A DNA stretch of 64,000 nucleotides from an uncultured Oenococcus sp. GTDB lineage: Bacteria > Bacillota > Bacilli > Lactobacillales > Lactobacillaceae. Position numbers and translations under genes: made by a program. Location of the stretch: assembly GCA_934229385.1 (NCBI GenBank), contig CAKQDH010000003.1:1-64000 (forward strand), in the 5' to 3' direction. Position 1 is the stretch's first letter, and every line of letters begins with the position of its first letter. Below are positions 37,581-46,894 of the stretch, piece by piece. The notes under the pieces are model-generated. The model saw only the letters and a list, made by a program, of their open reading frames with translations. It did not search any database and was not told where the DNA came from.

Positions 37581-38612
37581 TTATTGATTCTTAATTTCTT
37601 TTTTTGTTTTGGTTTTATTTCCTAATTGTTTAATCCTCTCAGACAAAGAAATATGATTATTATATAAAGTGCTGACAAATCTAAATAATTTCTTTTTAAT
37701 TTGCGGCCTAAAAGAATATAAGGGAATTGATTGAGCTTCAGGGAAATCAGTTGGAGTTCTGTCTGCTTGTATTTTATTCAAAGCACTAACTAAACTACTG
37801 GGATTTTCAAGAAAATTTACAGCAGCTTTATCAGCAAACAATTCTTTCTTAGGGGAAAGAAGAAATTGTTCTATTAACGCCAGAATAATAAGGAAAAACA
37901 TCAACACAATTCCAACAATTAAAAATATAAAAGAAAAAAACCATTCAAAAATTAAAAAAATTTTTTTAAACCAATTATTATATTTATTTCTAATTCCGCT
38001 CCAAAAACTAAAAAACAAAAAATACCAACATCGAGAAACTAATTTTGCTATTGGAATAAAAATTTCATTTATCAAAGCTATAATAATAGAATTTAACCTA
38101 ATATCGTAATTTCTAATATGAACAATTTCAGAAGCTAATACTGCTTTTAGCTCATCATAATTCAAAAATTTTAATATACCTGCATTGATCCCTATAATAG
38201 CATGCTGAGGATCCTTCCCTAACACTAAAACGTTAGGATTTTTATCACCAATAATATATATTTTAGGCATCGGAACATGCATTTTTTTCCCTAATTTTGC
38301 AACAATAGAAAAAATTTCAGGGCTATTAGTAGGTTGCAATTCAGTTGCACCCAAAGAATTTGTAAAAATTTTATTAGAACGAGAATAGATCCATAAAATA
38401 TATAAAGTAGACAAAAAAATAAAAATAAACATAACAAAAAAACTAATTAAAATTACAAAACGAAAATCATTCCCTTGATTATCATTTTTAAAAAACTTAG
38501 AAAAAATAAATCCTAACAAAAAACCAATTACACCATCAAAAATTACAAAAAAATATAAAGCTATTTTTGTCTTGATCCGATTATGTTTTATTTGGTAATT
38601 TATTGTTTCCAT
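37581..38612 (-). CDS. HtpX-like M48 family membrane protein with altered zinc motif
   Basis: A 343-residue protein with the HtpX layout: two N-terminal membrane helices, the VPMPKIYIIGDKNPNVLVLG block, GINAGILKFLNYDEL, then the zinc-helix region and two further helices. The motif that is HExxH in active enzymes reads SEIVH (residues 161-165): the first zinc histidine is Ser161, while the catalytic Glu, second His and the later Glu of KKELFADKAAV remain. The codon is TCT, two changes from a His codon, so it is not a single-base error. It is probably inactive or altered as a protease; active HtpX degrades membrane proteins. The usual partner lemA is absent. Confidence 0.82.
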   Translation of the reverse strand: METINYQIKHNRIKTKIALYFFVIFDGVIGFLLGFIFSKFFKNDNQGNDFRFVILISFFVMFIFIFLSTLYILWIYSRSNKIFTNSLGATELQPTNSPEIFSIVAKLGKKMHVPMPKIYIIGDKNPNVLVLGKDPQHAIIGINAGILKFLNYDELKAVLASEIVHIRNYDIRLNSIIIALINEIFIPIAKLVSRCWYFLFFSFWSGIRNKYNNWFKKIFLIFEWFFSFIFLIVGIVLMFFLIILALIEQFLLSPKKELFADKAAVNFLENPSSLVSALNKIQADRTPTDFPEAQSIPLYSFRPQIKKKLFRFVSTLYNNHISLSERIKQLGNKTKTKKEIKNQ

Positions 38613-38889
38613 AGTCTATAATTCCTACATATTATTTACAGTTAATAAGTAATTAAGAAGCAGTATATTTACTAAAAATATTTTTTTATAATAATTACCT
38701 ATTTAAATTTTACCTAAAAAGACATTAACAAAAAAATAAATTTTATTTTTTTAATAGAATTATTCTAAAAACAGATTTCCAAAAATATAACTTAATAAAT
38801 ATAATTAAAAATTTTAAATATTAAATTAAAAATATTAAAATTAAAGAGGAATCTATTGTTTATTAATAAAAAAAGAAGGAGGAAATAAA

Positions 38890-39813
38890 ATGTCTGCTTC
38901 AAATATTTTAAATAAAACTGTAACTTTAAATAACGGTGTTAAAATGCCCAAATTAGGCCTAGGAGTTTGGAAAACTTCTAACGCTTCTGCCCAACAATCG
39001 GTTAAAGAAGCCATTCAGCATGGGTACCATCTTATTGATACAGCTAAACAATATGGCAATGAAATTGGGGTAGGAGAAGGCATTAAAGAAGGCTTATTAG
39101 AAACCGGACTTAACCGTAAAGACCTATTTATAACCACTAAACTTTTTAATGCAGATCAAGGTTATGATTCCACTCTAAGAGCTTTTGAAGAAACTTTAAA
39201 AAAATTACAATTAAGTTATGTAGACCTTTACTTAATGCACTGGCCTGTCGATAGCAAATATATTGACACTTGGAAAGCAATGGAAAAATTATATTATAAT
39301 GGACAAATTAGGGCTATAGGAATTTCTAATTTTGATAGTAATCGAATAAAAATTTTGCTTAATCATGCTAACGTAACTCCTGCAGTAAATCAATTAGAAT
39401 TTAATCCAAAAAATCAAGAAAAAGATATACAGAAAGCTTTGCAATTAGCTGGAATCCAATTAGAAGCCTGGTCACCATTAGGAGGGGGAGCTTCTATAAA
39501 CGATCCTCTTATCAAAAAATTAGCAAAAAAATATAACAAAACTCCGGCTCAGGTTATTTTGCGTTGGGATATCCAAAAGGGAGCAATAACTATTCCTAAA
39601 TCTACCCATTTAAAAAGAATAATCCAAAATAGTCAGGTTAGCGATTTTGATCTAGAAAATAAAGACATTTTAGAAGTAGAAAAACTAGATGAAGGAAAAA
39701 GAAGCCTTTGGTATGATAATTTTGCTTGGCATAATCCTTCTAATCCTAATCCTACTCCTGATGTTGTTGACAAATGGGATGATACTAAGGAATATCTGAA
39801 TAAATTAAAATAA
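38890..39813 (+). CDS. Aldo/keto reductase
   Basis: A 307-residue NADPH-dependent aldo/keto reductase. The tetrad is visible: Asp in LIDTAKQYGNE, Tyr in the same segment, Lys in FITTKLF and His in YLMHWPVD. GISNFDSNRIKIL and AITIPKSTHLKRI (NADPH phosphate binding) are also intact. It would reduce aldehydes or ketones in the cytoplasm and could help reoxidise NADPH formed in the pentose-phosphate route (inference). A strong GGAGG lies seven bases before the ATG, and a terminator follows at 39848. Confidence 0.95.
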   Translation: MSASNILNKTVTLNNGVKMPKLGLGVWKTSNASAQQSVKEAIQHGYHLIDTAKQYGNEIGVGEGIKEGLLETGLNRKDLFITTKLFNADQGYDSTLRAFEETLKKLQLSYVDLYLMHWPVDSKYIDTWKAMEKLYYNGQIRAIGISNFDSNRIKILLNHANVTPAVNQLEFNPKNQEKDIQKALQLAGIQLEAWSPLGGGASINDPLIKKLAKKYNKTPAQVILRWDIQKGAITIPKSTHLKRIIQNSQVSDFDLENKDILEVEKLDEGKRSLWYDNFAWHNPSNPNPTPDVVDKWDDTKEYLNKLK

Positions 39814-39847
39814 CTTTTCTAATATTTAGAATTTAAACGATCCATTT

Positions 39848-39885
39848 AATCTATTTTTAGTATTTACTAAAGATAGATTTTTTTA
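39848..39885 (+). terminator. Rho-independent terminator after the aldo/keto reductase gene
   Basis: Arms 39848-39862 and 39865-39879 pair over 15 bases with one G-T pair, followed by TTTTTTATT. It separates the reductase from the ArsR-type gene. Confidence 0.8.
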
Positions 39886-39941
39886 TTCTTATAATATAAT
39901 TATATTTAACGGATTTTAATAACATCGAAAGAAAAAACACC

Positions 39942-40292
39942 ATGAAAAAAAGTATTGATTTAAAAAAAATTAAGACTAATAAAATTAAAAAAGATTTGTT
40001 AAAAAATAACGATCTAGAAAAAGTTGTAACAATTTTTAAGGCTCTTGGAGATTTAACTAGAGTACGAATTATTACTGCCCTCTTCGATAGTGAATTAAGT
40101 GTAACGGAAATTACTAAAATTTCAGGTATAAGTCAACCGGCTGTTTCACATCATTTGAGTATTCTTAAACAACAAAACCTTGTCAGTAGTAACAGACATG
40201 CCCAAGAAATTCATTATTATCTTTCTGATAATCATATTTCAGACATAATAAAACAAGTAAAAGCCCATGTTTCAGAAAAAAATAAAATATAA
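39942..40292 (+). CDS. ArsR/SmtB family metal-sensing repressor, alpha-5 site type
   Basis: A 116-residue winged-helix repressor. The DNA-recognition helix is ISGISQPAVSHHLSILKQQ (about residues 61-79). Near the C-terminus Asp96, His98, His109 and Glu112 (DNH then HVSE) reproduce exactly the spacing of the alpha-5 zinc site of SmtB (Asp104, His106, His117, Glu120); no cysteine is present. It is therefore likely a zinc (or cobalt) sensor that releases DNA when metal binds. No cation-diffusion or P1B-type metal exporter is adjacent, so its target may be elsewhere or its own promoter. Confidence 0.85.
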   Translation: MKKSIDLKKIKTNKIKKDLLKNNDLEKVVTIFKALGDLTRVRIITALFDSELSVTEITKISGISQPAVSHHLSILKQQNLVSSNRHAQEIHYYLSDNHISDIIKQVKAHVSEKNKI

Positions 40293-40392
40293 GTTATATA
40301 CTTAAACAACAAAAAATTTAATCGTTTTAATTTTTTTGAAATTTGAAAATATAAAATAAGTCTAATGGTTTTCAAATTTAGTTATTTTTTAG

Positions 40393-40980
40393 TTATTTTA
40401 CAGATCGATTCACTAAATACATATGATTTCTATCATTAACCCCTCCTGAAGAATCTTGGAAAGTTAAAGTAACTTGATGACCCCCAGAGACCGTATTATT
40501 CCCTGTATTCCATGTAGCCATTAATAAATTATTACTAGTTTTACCATCACTAGAAAAATTTTCACTGGCTGGCTGACCAATTAAAGAAACTATATAAGAA
40601 TAACCTGTTCCCTTTCCTACCGGAGGATTAGATGGATCATCATTTAAACTATTAAAATCAGCTTGGGTAAAATAATTCTCATTTGTAGAAGGCATAGCGG
40701 ATGAACTAGAGCTACTGGAATTACTAGTAGACAATGGCTGGTTTTTATTTCCTTGTTGAAAATTTGTTCCCTCTTTTGTTTTGTTACTTTTATTATTTAT
40801 TTTAGAGGAATTAATTTTTTTTGAACTTGCTTGATTTATTGATTGGTTTTTATTTCCTTGTTTTTCTAAAAAAAAGCTACCAGCAATTAAAATAATAATC
40901 AAAATAAGAATTAAAAGCCAAAAATAAGCCCTCTTATAAAGAGGTTTTGTTACTTTATGTACACCAGTTATTTTTTTCAT
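40393..40980 (-). CDS. Membrane-anchored extracellular protein, DUF3862-like
   Basis: A 195-residue protein with a cytoplasmic basic start, one membrane helix (about residues 20-38), then a low-complexity linker rich in Ser, Asn and Lys (about 40-100, including SSSSSSS), and a compact C-terminal domain of about 90 residues. The domain (VGKGTGYSYIVSLIGQPAS, ATWNTGN, VTLTFQ) resembles the BLIP/SmpA-like DUF3862 proteins of lactobacilli, found on the outer face of the membrane; the match is by pattern only. The function is unknown. The two flanking genes are unrelated. Confidence 0.55.
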   Translation of the reverse strand: MKKITGVHKVTKPLYKRAYFWLLILILIIILIAGSFFLEKQGNKNQSINQASSKKINSSKINNKSNKTKEGTNFQQGNKNQPLSTSNSSSSSSSAMPSTNENYFTQADFNSLNDDPSNPPVGKGTGYSYIVSLIGQPASENFSSDGKTSNNLLMATWNTGNNTVSGGHQVTLTFQDSSGGVNDRNHMYLVNRSVK

Positions 40981-41345
40981 TATTATTAACTAATTTCCTT
41001 TATTAAAAATATTAAAACTAAAATTATTAGTTACTTAATTATTTTAACTTAAATATTTTTTTAATTTTGGCTTATTAAAAATAGTAAAAAATGTTAAAAA
41101 AATTTAAATAAAAATAATTTTGTGGATATAAAATTTTATAAATTATAAGAAACTCTCTCTTCTAAATTAAACTATTTTTAAGATAAAATATTTTAAAATA
41201 TTAAATAATTAAATTAGAAAGAAAAACAAAATATTTTTTATATAAATTAGTTATTTACTCAAAAAAACAACTAGACTGAATAATAAAATATTAATTATAT
41301 TATATTCTCATTTAAATTAGTTTCGTTTCATTTATATTTTTTTAA
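40981..41345. other. Intergenic region, no feature seen
   Basis: About 365 very AT-rich bases between two minus-strand genes. No hairpin with a T-run, operator-like palindrome or reading frame with a ribosome-binding site was found. Confidence 0.5.
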
Positions 41346-41987
41346 TTAAGCTGTTTTAAATTTTGCTCTTAATATACTAAAAATAGAAGGGATAAAAGAA
41401 ATAAAAATAACTCCCAAAATAATTAATGTAAAATGTTCTTTGACAAATGGAAAATTACCAAAAAAATAACCAGCACCACAACAAATCATTACCCACAAAA
41501 AGGCTCCAAGCAGGTTATATCCGATAAATTTTTTATATAAAAGGCCACTGCTTCCGGCAATTAAGGGAGCAAAAGTTCTAACAATAGGCATAAAACGAGC
41601 TATACTAATAGATGTTGAACCATGGTTAGCAAAAAAATTCCTCGTTTTATCTAAATAATCTTGTTTAACGACTCTTTTAAAAAATGAGCTTTTTAATAAA
41701 GCCTTACCAAAATGAGTACCAATCAAAAAATTTAGAGAATCACCCAAAATTGGCGCCAATAAAAAAAGTACAATTAAAAGCCAAATATTTAACTGGAAAT
41801 TTTTATTAGCAGAGAGAGCACAAGCAGCAAATAAAAGGGAATCACCAGGTAAAAAAGGCAAAATAACTGCTCCTGTTTCAACGAAAACCAATAAAAATAA
41901 AATTAAATAAGTCCAATTCCCAAATGAATTTACAAGGACAATTAAATGTGAATCAATATGCAATATAAAATCAATCAGATAATTCAA
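41346..41987 (-). CDS. DedA family membrane protein
   Basis: A 213-residue polytopic membrane protein of the DedA (SNARE-associated) family. FVETGAVILPFLPGDSLLFAA (read in two parts) and the later ARFMPIVRTFAPLIAGSS contain the conserved Glu, Gly-Asp and Arg residues. DedA proteins are linked to lipid (undecaprenyl phosphate or phosphatidylethanolamine) translocation and membrane homeostasis. The start is TTG, seven bases after AGGAGA on the minus strand. It is transcribed alone. Confidence 0.9.
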   Translation of the reverse strand: MNYLIDFILHIDSHLIVLVNSFGNWTYLILFLLVFVETGAVILPFLPGDSLLFAACALSANKNFQLNIWLLIVLFLLAPILGDSLNFLIGTHFGKALLKSSFFKRVVKQDYLDKTRNFFANHGSTSISIARFMPIVRTFAPLIAGSSGLLYKKFIGYNLLGAFLWVMICCGAGYFFGNFPFVKEHFTLIILGVIFISFIPSIFSILRAKFKTA

Positions 41988-42548
41988 ACAGTTTCTCCTA
42001 AAATTTTTTAATAAACAATTTCCATATTTTTTAGAATATTCTTAAATAAACATCAACATGAAAAAACAAATTCACTAAAAAGATCTTTAATTAACAAATA
42101 TTTAAGCAATATTTAAGCAAAAAATAATAATTAAATCTGAATAAGAGCCAAAAGTGGTTTAATTATATCATAAAAAAATAAAGGCTTAAAATCTTAAATT
42201 ATTTTTAACAAACATTTAAAATCGAAAATAAGAAAAAAAGAAAGGAGAGTTAACTAAGAGAAAAATACAATATCCAAAACACTAGCAAATTAAAACAACT
42301 CTCTCTTAACCAATATAAAGGAAATATAGAAACTTTAAAAAATAAAAACCATTGCTGACAAAAAATTTCAATTCCAACCAAACATCTTTATTACGATACC
42401 TGCCAAACTCTAACATTAATCCAATTATTCTAGAAGTAAAAAAGTTGCAACAATGTCATGACAAATTTCATCAATCTTTCCAATGAAGATTTTAGAAAAA
42501 TTGTATAACTATTTAAAAATTTTTAATATATTTAATATATAAGGACAT
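41988..42548. other. Intergenic region, no firm feature
   Basis: About 561 bases between divergent dedA and corA. A good AAAGGAGAG at 42239-42247 is followed by no start codon. Around 42260-42480 the sequence is less AT-rich and reads as short protein-like pieces in different frames, which may be a gene relic but is within chance. No clear structured RNA. Confidence 0.4.
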
Positions 42549-43460
42549 ATGTCTAAAAAAATAAACTTAGTTAATTATAAAAAAGAAGACTTCTCGAATT
42601 TTTCTGTTTTTCTAATACCAAAAAACAAAGTTAATAATTTAAAAAGAATCAAAGATACTTTTTCTATTAAAAATGAATTAGCAGAATATATTTATGATAA
42701 CAAAGGTCCTGCTAGAATAAATCTAGATTTCGACAATCAAGAATTTATAGGAATATTTTGGGCTTTAAAAAATAAAAGTAACAAAGAAAAACCCTTATCT
42801 ATAATTTTTCAAAAAAAAAGACTGCTTATTTTTTACCCGGAAGAATTGTTTTTTATATTTAAAAAACTACAAATGGTTAAAATAAAGGAACAAAGTAGTT
42901 TTTTTGTTTCTATAATCTCTCAAATAATAAATGAATATATTGATAGACTTACTAAATTATCTGATAGAATTTCTCATATACACGTTTCTTTAAAAGGAAA
43001 AATAGAGAAAAAAAATCTACAAAATTTAACTATAATTAACCAAGAAATAATTCGATTAAGATTTAATATATCTGAAAACAATGGAGCTTTTTCAGAACTT
43101 GAAACAGTATTCAAAACTTTAAAATGGTTTAGTATAAAATCAACTTTAAGAGAAAAAATACGTAAATTAAATCTAATGCGACAAAGGGAAACAAATATGG
43201 CAAATTTATTAGCAACAAATGCACAACAGCTTAGTGATACCTATGATCGCACCATTAATAATAATTTAAACTCAATAATGAGGTTTTTAACTGTTTGGTC
43301 TCTTATATTTGCTATTCCCCCAATTATTAGCGGTTTCTATGGTATGAACATATTTTTACCTTTAGCAAAAAATCCTTTAGCATGGTTAATAATATTAATT
43401 TTAACTATCATCTTGATAATAGCATTTTGGGTTTATTTGCATAATCATAATTCAGCATAA
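42549..43460 (+). CDS. CorA family divalent cation transporter
   Basis: A 303-residue CorA-type protein. Two C-terminal membrane helices flank the selectivity motif FYGMNI (about residues 265-270); before them lies the long alpha-helical cytoplasmic stalk (residues about 120-235), with a small N-terminal alpha/beta domain. Such proteins form pentameric Mg2+ (or Co2+/Ni2+) channels. Length is typical of the shorter gram-positive forms. The loop after GMN is short and contains no obvious acidic cluster. AAGGACAT precedes the ATG. Confidence 0.9.
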   Translation: MSKKINLVNYKKEDFSNFSVFLIPKNKVNNLKRIKDTFSIKNELAEYIYDNKGPARINLDFDNQEFIGIFWALKNKSNKEKPLSIIFQKKRLLIFYPEELFFIFKKLQMVKIKEQSSFFVSIISQIINEYIDRLTKLSDRISHIHVSLKGKIEKKNLQNLTIINQEIIRLRFNISENNGAFSELETVFKTLKWFSIKSTLREKIRKLNLMRQRETNMANLLATNAQQLSDTYDRTINNNLNSIMRFLTVWSLIFAIPPIISGFYGMNIFLPLAKNPLAWLIILILTIILIIAFWVYLHNHNSA

Positions 43461-43490
43461 ATTAACTTTTTATTTAGTTTAATAATATTT

Positions 43491-45344
43491 TTATTTTAAA
43501 TCCTTATCTAAAGAAATCCATTTATTAGAATTAATAATATCTCTTAAAAAAGCTGGGTTTTGTTTTAAATATTTTAAACGTTTTATTAATACATCCTTTA
43601 AGGCCAATAAATCTTGCCAATCAGCTTTTGTTTGATATTTTTTGTTTTGAATAATTTTATTATATTTTTGTATAAATAAAGAAATTATTTTTTGGTCATT
43701 AGCTTCTTTAGAATCGTTATTAAGTACAGAAAAACAAAGCCCAAGGATATCACCATATTTTCCAATTAAATAATGTTCCCCCATAAAATCATTAGGGTTT
43801 TTCCTTGCATTTAAAATAGGTGTATTACGTTTATTAGTTAATAAAATAATTGAAAGATTTTCTTGGAAATCAATAAACGAAATAGTACCTGTCCACCCCG
43901 TATGTCCAATAGCGCCTATATCTGATAAATTAGAAAATACCCCGAAATTATGATTTTTTGATCTTCTCCTCCAACCTAAGCTAAAGGAAGGATCAATCAA
44001 ACTCGGTTCAATAAATTTATCTAAAGTATCTTCGTCAAAAACTTTTATATTATCATATCCTCCGTGGTTAAGAATTACCTGACTTAATTTTGCTAAATCA
44101 GAAGCATTACTAAATAAACCCGCGTGGCCGCTAACACCATTCATTACATAAAAAGCCTTTTCATCATGAACTTCTCCTTGAAGTCTATAATGCCGTACAT
44201 TTTTAAAAGAAACAGTATTATCACGAGTATTACCGTTTAATTCCGTAGCTGTAATTTGTTTTTTTAAAAACTTTTTTTTTAAAGGATTAAAAGTAATATT
44301 TTTCAAATTAAGTGGACGATAAATATTATTTTCTACAAAATAATCTAACTTTTGTCCGGTAATTTTTTCTATAACTAATCCTAAAAGCATAAAATTTATA
44401 TCTGAATATATTGGTCTTGTTCCGGGTTTATATTTTAGGGGTGTAGCAATAATTTTTTTTAAAATATTTGAACGCTGCTGTGTATATAATTGTTCAACTT
44501 TATTTTTAGTTCGAAAACTATTTTGAGATTTAATATTATAATATTTTACATCTGATGGAAAACCACTTACATGCTGTAACAAGTATTTAATTGTAATTTT
44601 GCTTTTGCCTTTAATTTTGTCTTCAGGTTTATCTTTAAAATTTGGGAAAAATTTATTAACTTTTTCATCCAACTTTATTTTTTTTTCTGAGACAAGTTTT
44701 AACAAAGCAAAATTAGTTGCAAATATTTTTGTATTGCTAGCTAAATCATATAAGGTTTCGTTATTTACTTTTTTCCCAGTACTTAAACTTTCATTTTTTT
44801 TTGTATAATTATTTAATAAACCATAAGAACTTTTTTTTATAATCTTTCCATTATGGGCTATGACTAGTTGGGCAGAAGGAAAATGATGCCTGATTTCAGA
44901 GTTAATTATTTGATCTAAAAGCTTAAGAGAATCATTTTTATATTTTTTTATTTTCTTAGTAAAATCAATTAATTTAGGATAAGGAACCTTAATTAATAAA
45001 AAATATTTTTTATTAAAAGCATTCACTTGTAAAATATTCTTACCATTTTTTATAAATGAATTAATTTGTAATTTATTCCAATAATCTTTCTTAATACCCT
45101 TTAAAGGTAACCTTTGACCATTAATAAATATTTTATTATTTTTTAAATCTTGGGTTTTAACCCAAATATACCCTTGATCTTTAAATGCCAAAAAACTCCT
45201 TACTTGATTATTTAATAAAATATCATTACAATTATTTTTTTTCGTTTTTGGATATTTTAAATTAAGTTGAAATTGCCCTTGAAGTTTTATAATAGAAGTA
45301 ATTATCATAACGTTATTATATATTCCATTTAAAAAAAATATCAA
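43491..45344 (-). CDS. Serine hydrolase, class C beta-lactamase-like, with N-terminal module
   Basis: A 617-residue protein. Residues from about 150 on form a penicillin-binding/class C beta-lactamase-type hydrolase: SNTK (Ser about 203, SxxK), YSD in PIYSDINFMLLG, and HTG in GHTGWTGTISF. The first 130 or so residues form a separate beta-rich module with GYIWVKTQD and FINGQRLPLKG. I see no signal peptide, which is unusual for a family that normally works on the cell surface. The listed start is a TTG; an ATG at 45305 (13 codons on) is a reasonable alternative, though neither has a clear ribosome-binding site. The substrate may be a peptidoglycan or a D-amino-acid peptide or ester; not determinable. 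Confidence 0.8.
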   Translation of the reverse strand: MIFFLNGIYNNVMIITSIIKLQGQFQLNLKYPKTKKNNCNDILLNNQVRSFLAFKDQGYIWVKTQDLKNNKIFINGQRLPLKGIKKDYWNKLQINSFIKNGKNILQVNAFNKKYFLLIKVPYPKLIDFTKKIKKYKNDSLKLLDQIINSEIRHHFPSAQLVIAHNGKIIKKSSYGLLNNYTKKNESLSTGKKVNNETLYDLASNTKIFATNFALLKLVSEKKIKLDEKVNKFFPNFKDKPEDKIKGKSKITIKYLLQHVSGFPSDVKYYNIKSQNSFRTKNKVEQLYTQQRSNILKKIIATPLKYKPGTRPIYSDINFMLLGLVIEKITGQKLDYFVENNIYRPLNLKNITFNPLKKKFLKKQITATELNGNTRDNTVSFKNVRHYRLQGEVHDEKAFYVMNGVSGHAGLFSNASDLAKLSQVILNHGGYDNIKVFDEDTLDKFIEPSLIDPSFSLGWRRRSKNHNFGVFSNLSDIGAIGHTGWTGTISFIDFQENLSIILLTNKRNTPILNARKNPNDFMGEHYLIGKYGDILGLCFSVLNNDSKEANDQKIISLFIQKYNKIIQNKKYQTKADWQDLLALKDVLIKRLKYLKQNPAFLRDIINSNKWISLDKDLK

Positions 45345-45463
45345 AAGACAAATTTATCATGCATAATTTAATAGAAAATATTATCATTGACTATGATTTA
45401 ATAAATATTTAATATTAAAATTTAGGATATAACTTTGTAAGATTTCAAATAAAGGTAAATAAG

Positions 45464-45922
45464 ATGAACGCTAACGAAAACTATAGTATTGAAAAATTAG
45501 AAAAACAGCTAGAAGAAGATCAAACTAGATTAAAAGAAGAAAAAGAAAAATTAGCGAACCAAATTGGCCATTTTGTTATTAATAATTTTAAAATTAAATC
45601 TACAGAAGATTTCAATAAAGAAATTAAGCCCCTATTGACTAATATTTCTTCAAATAAAATAAATCAAGAAGAAAATACAAAACAAAGTGGAAATAATCAA
45701 GACAAAGAAAATTCTAATAATACAAAAGAAGAAAATACTAAAGAAAATTCAAATAGTAAATCACATAAACATAGCTTTTTCAAATCTAATAAAAACAATA
45801 ATTCCCAAGATGAAAACGATGATGATAAATTAGTATTTCCGAGTTATAATGAAATACAAAATCAACAGAATAAAGGGAATAACAGTAAAAAAAAGGGACA
45901 CAGGAATAATTTTCCATGGTAA
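45464..45922 (+). CDS. Hydrophilic coiled-coil protein, 152 aa
   Basis: A highly charged protein of unknown function. Residues 8-35 form a Lys/Glu coiled coil (IEKLEKQLEEDQTRLKEEKE), followed by a short HFVINNFKIKSTEDFNKEI segment and a long low-complexity tail rich in Asn, Lys, Glu and Ser ending in RNNFPW. The coiled-coil head resembles small mobilisation-type (MobC/TraD-like) proteins of gram-positive plasmids, but this is only a resemblance. It is followed by a terminator and stands alone. Confidence 0.55.
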   Translation: MNANENYSIEKLEKQLEEDQTRLKEEKEKLANQIGHFVINNFKIKSTEDFNKEIKPLLTNISSNKINQEENTKQSGNNQDKENSNNTKEENTKENSNSKSHKHSFFKSNKNNNSQDENDDDKLVFPSYNEIQNQQNKGNNSKKKGHRNNFPW

Positions 45923-45965
45923 TGAAATAAGAGAACTTGCCTTTCAATAAAATTTTTATTTAATT

Positions 45966-46022
45966 TAAAAAGAATTATAAAAAAACATTTTTATCCAAAA
46001 TGTGTTTAATAATTCTTTTTTC
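45966..46022 (+). terminator. Rho-independent terminator
   Basis: A long, slightly imperfect hairpin: AAAAAGAATTA near 45967 pairs with TAATTCTTTTTT ending near 46022, and an inner stem ACATTTT pairs with AAAATGTG. The T-run TTCTTTTTTC follows directly. It ends the coiled-coil protein gene. Confidence 0.7.
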
Positions 46023-46102
46023 TTTAAACACCTTTTTAAACCAAAACTATATTTTTTTTTAAATTACTTTAAAATACTATATTAAATCAAAAGGAGAAAA
46101 AT

Positions 46103-46894
46103 TTGCGACCAAAGATAGCCTTAACAGCTGATACGTTAGAAAAAGCAACTAATATCATAAATCAACGAAATGCTGCTTATGCTCCCCAACCAATAATTCA
46201 AGCCATCATTAAATCAGGTGGTATACCTTTAATTTTGCCTACTATTAACCCAAAATTTGTTTCAAATTATATAAATCTTTTTGATGGTGTTTGCTTTACA
46301 GGTGGAGTTGATATAGATCCAACTTTTTATGGAAAAGAGCCCCTAACAAAACTTGGTCCCACCTATAGAAAAAGAGATTCATTTGAAATTGAATTATTAA
46401 AACAATCAATAAGAGCAAAAAAGGCAATCCTTGGTATTTGCAGAGGTATGCAATTAATCAATGTTGGCTTAGGAGGAAGCTTATACCAAGATATCTCAGA
46501 AAATCCAACTTCTACTTTAAAACATATGCAAAAAGCCCCAGGAAATATCCCTTCACATCATATAAACATTGATAAGAATAGCAGGTTATTTAAATTAGTT
46601 GGTTCTAGAACATATGTCAATTCGAGGCACCACCAAGCTTTAAAAAATGTATCTCCATTTTTAAAAATCGTAGCAAAAGCAGACGATCAAACAATAGAAA
46701 GTGTTGAATCAATTAATAGCAACCAAATACTAGGGGTACAATGGCACCCAGAAAACATGTATAAACACTATAAAGATTCAAAAAATATATTTAAAGATTT
46801 TATAAATAGAAGCCAAAAAACAGATATAGCTTATAAAGAAAGTAAAAATATTATAAGCAGCAATTTTACAAGACATCCTCACTCTGAGCAATAG
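46103..46894 (+). CDS. Gamma-glutamyl-gamma-aminobutyrate hydrolase family protein (peptidase C26)
   Basis: A 263-residue class I glutamine-amidotransferase-like hydrolase. FTGGVDIDPTFYG is the substrate-side loop, LGICRGMQLINV holds the nucleophilic Cys, and GVQWHPENMY gives the His and Glu of the triad. The family (PuuD-like) cleaves gamma-glutamyl amides. The start is TTG seven bases after AAGGAG. The protein ends in a longer, basic C-terminal extension (about 25 residues). Neighbouring genes do not point to putrescine breakdown, so the true substrate is open. Confidence 0.85.
   Translation: MRPKIALTADTLEKATNIINQRNAAYAPQPIIQAIIKSGGIPLILPTINPKFVSNYINLFDGVCFTGGVDIDPTFYGKEPLTKLGPTYRKRDSFEIELLKQSIRAKKAILGICRGMQLINVGLGGSLYQDISENPTSTLKHMQKAPGNIPSHHINIDKNSRLFKLVGSRTYVNSRHHQALKNVSPFLKIVAKADDQTIESVESINSNQILGVQWHPENMYKHYKDSKNIFKDFINRSQKTDIAYKESKNIISSNFTRHPHSEQ

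Noticed and set aside
42239..42490. Possible decayed phage or transposon gene before corA
   Set aside because: A good ribosome-binding-like sequence is followed by no start, and the open stretches are within chance length.
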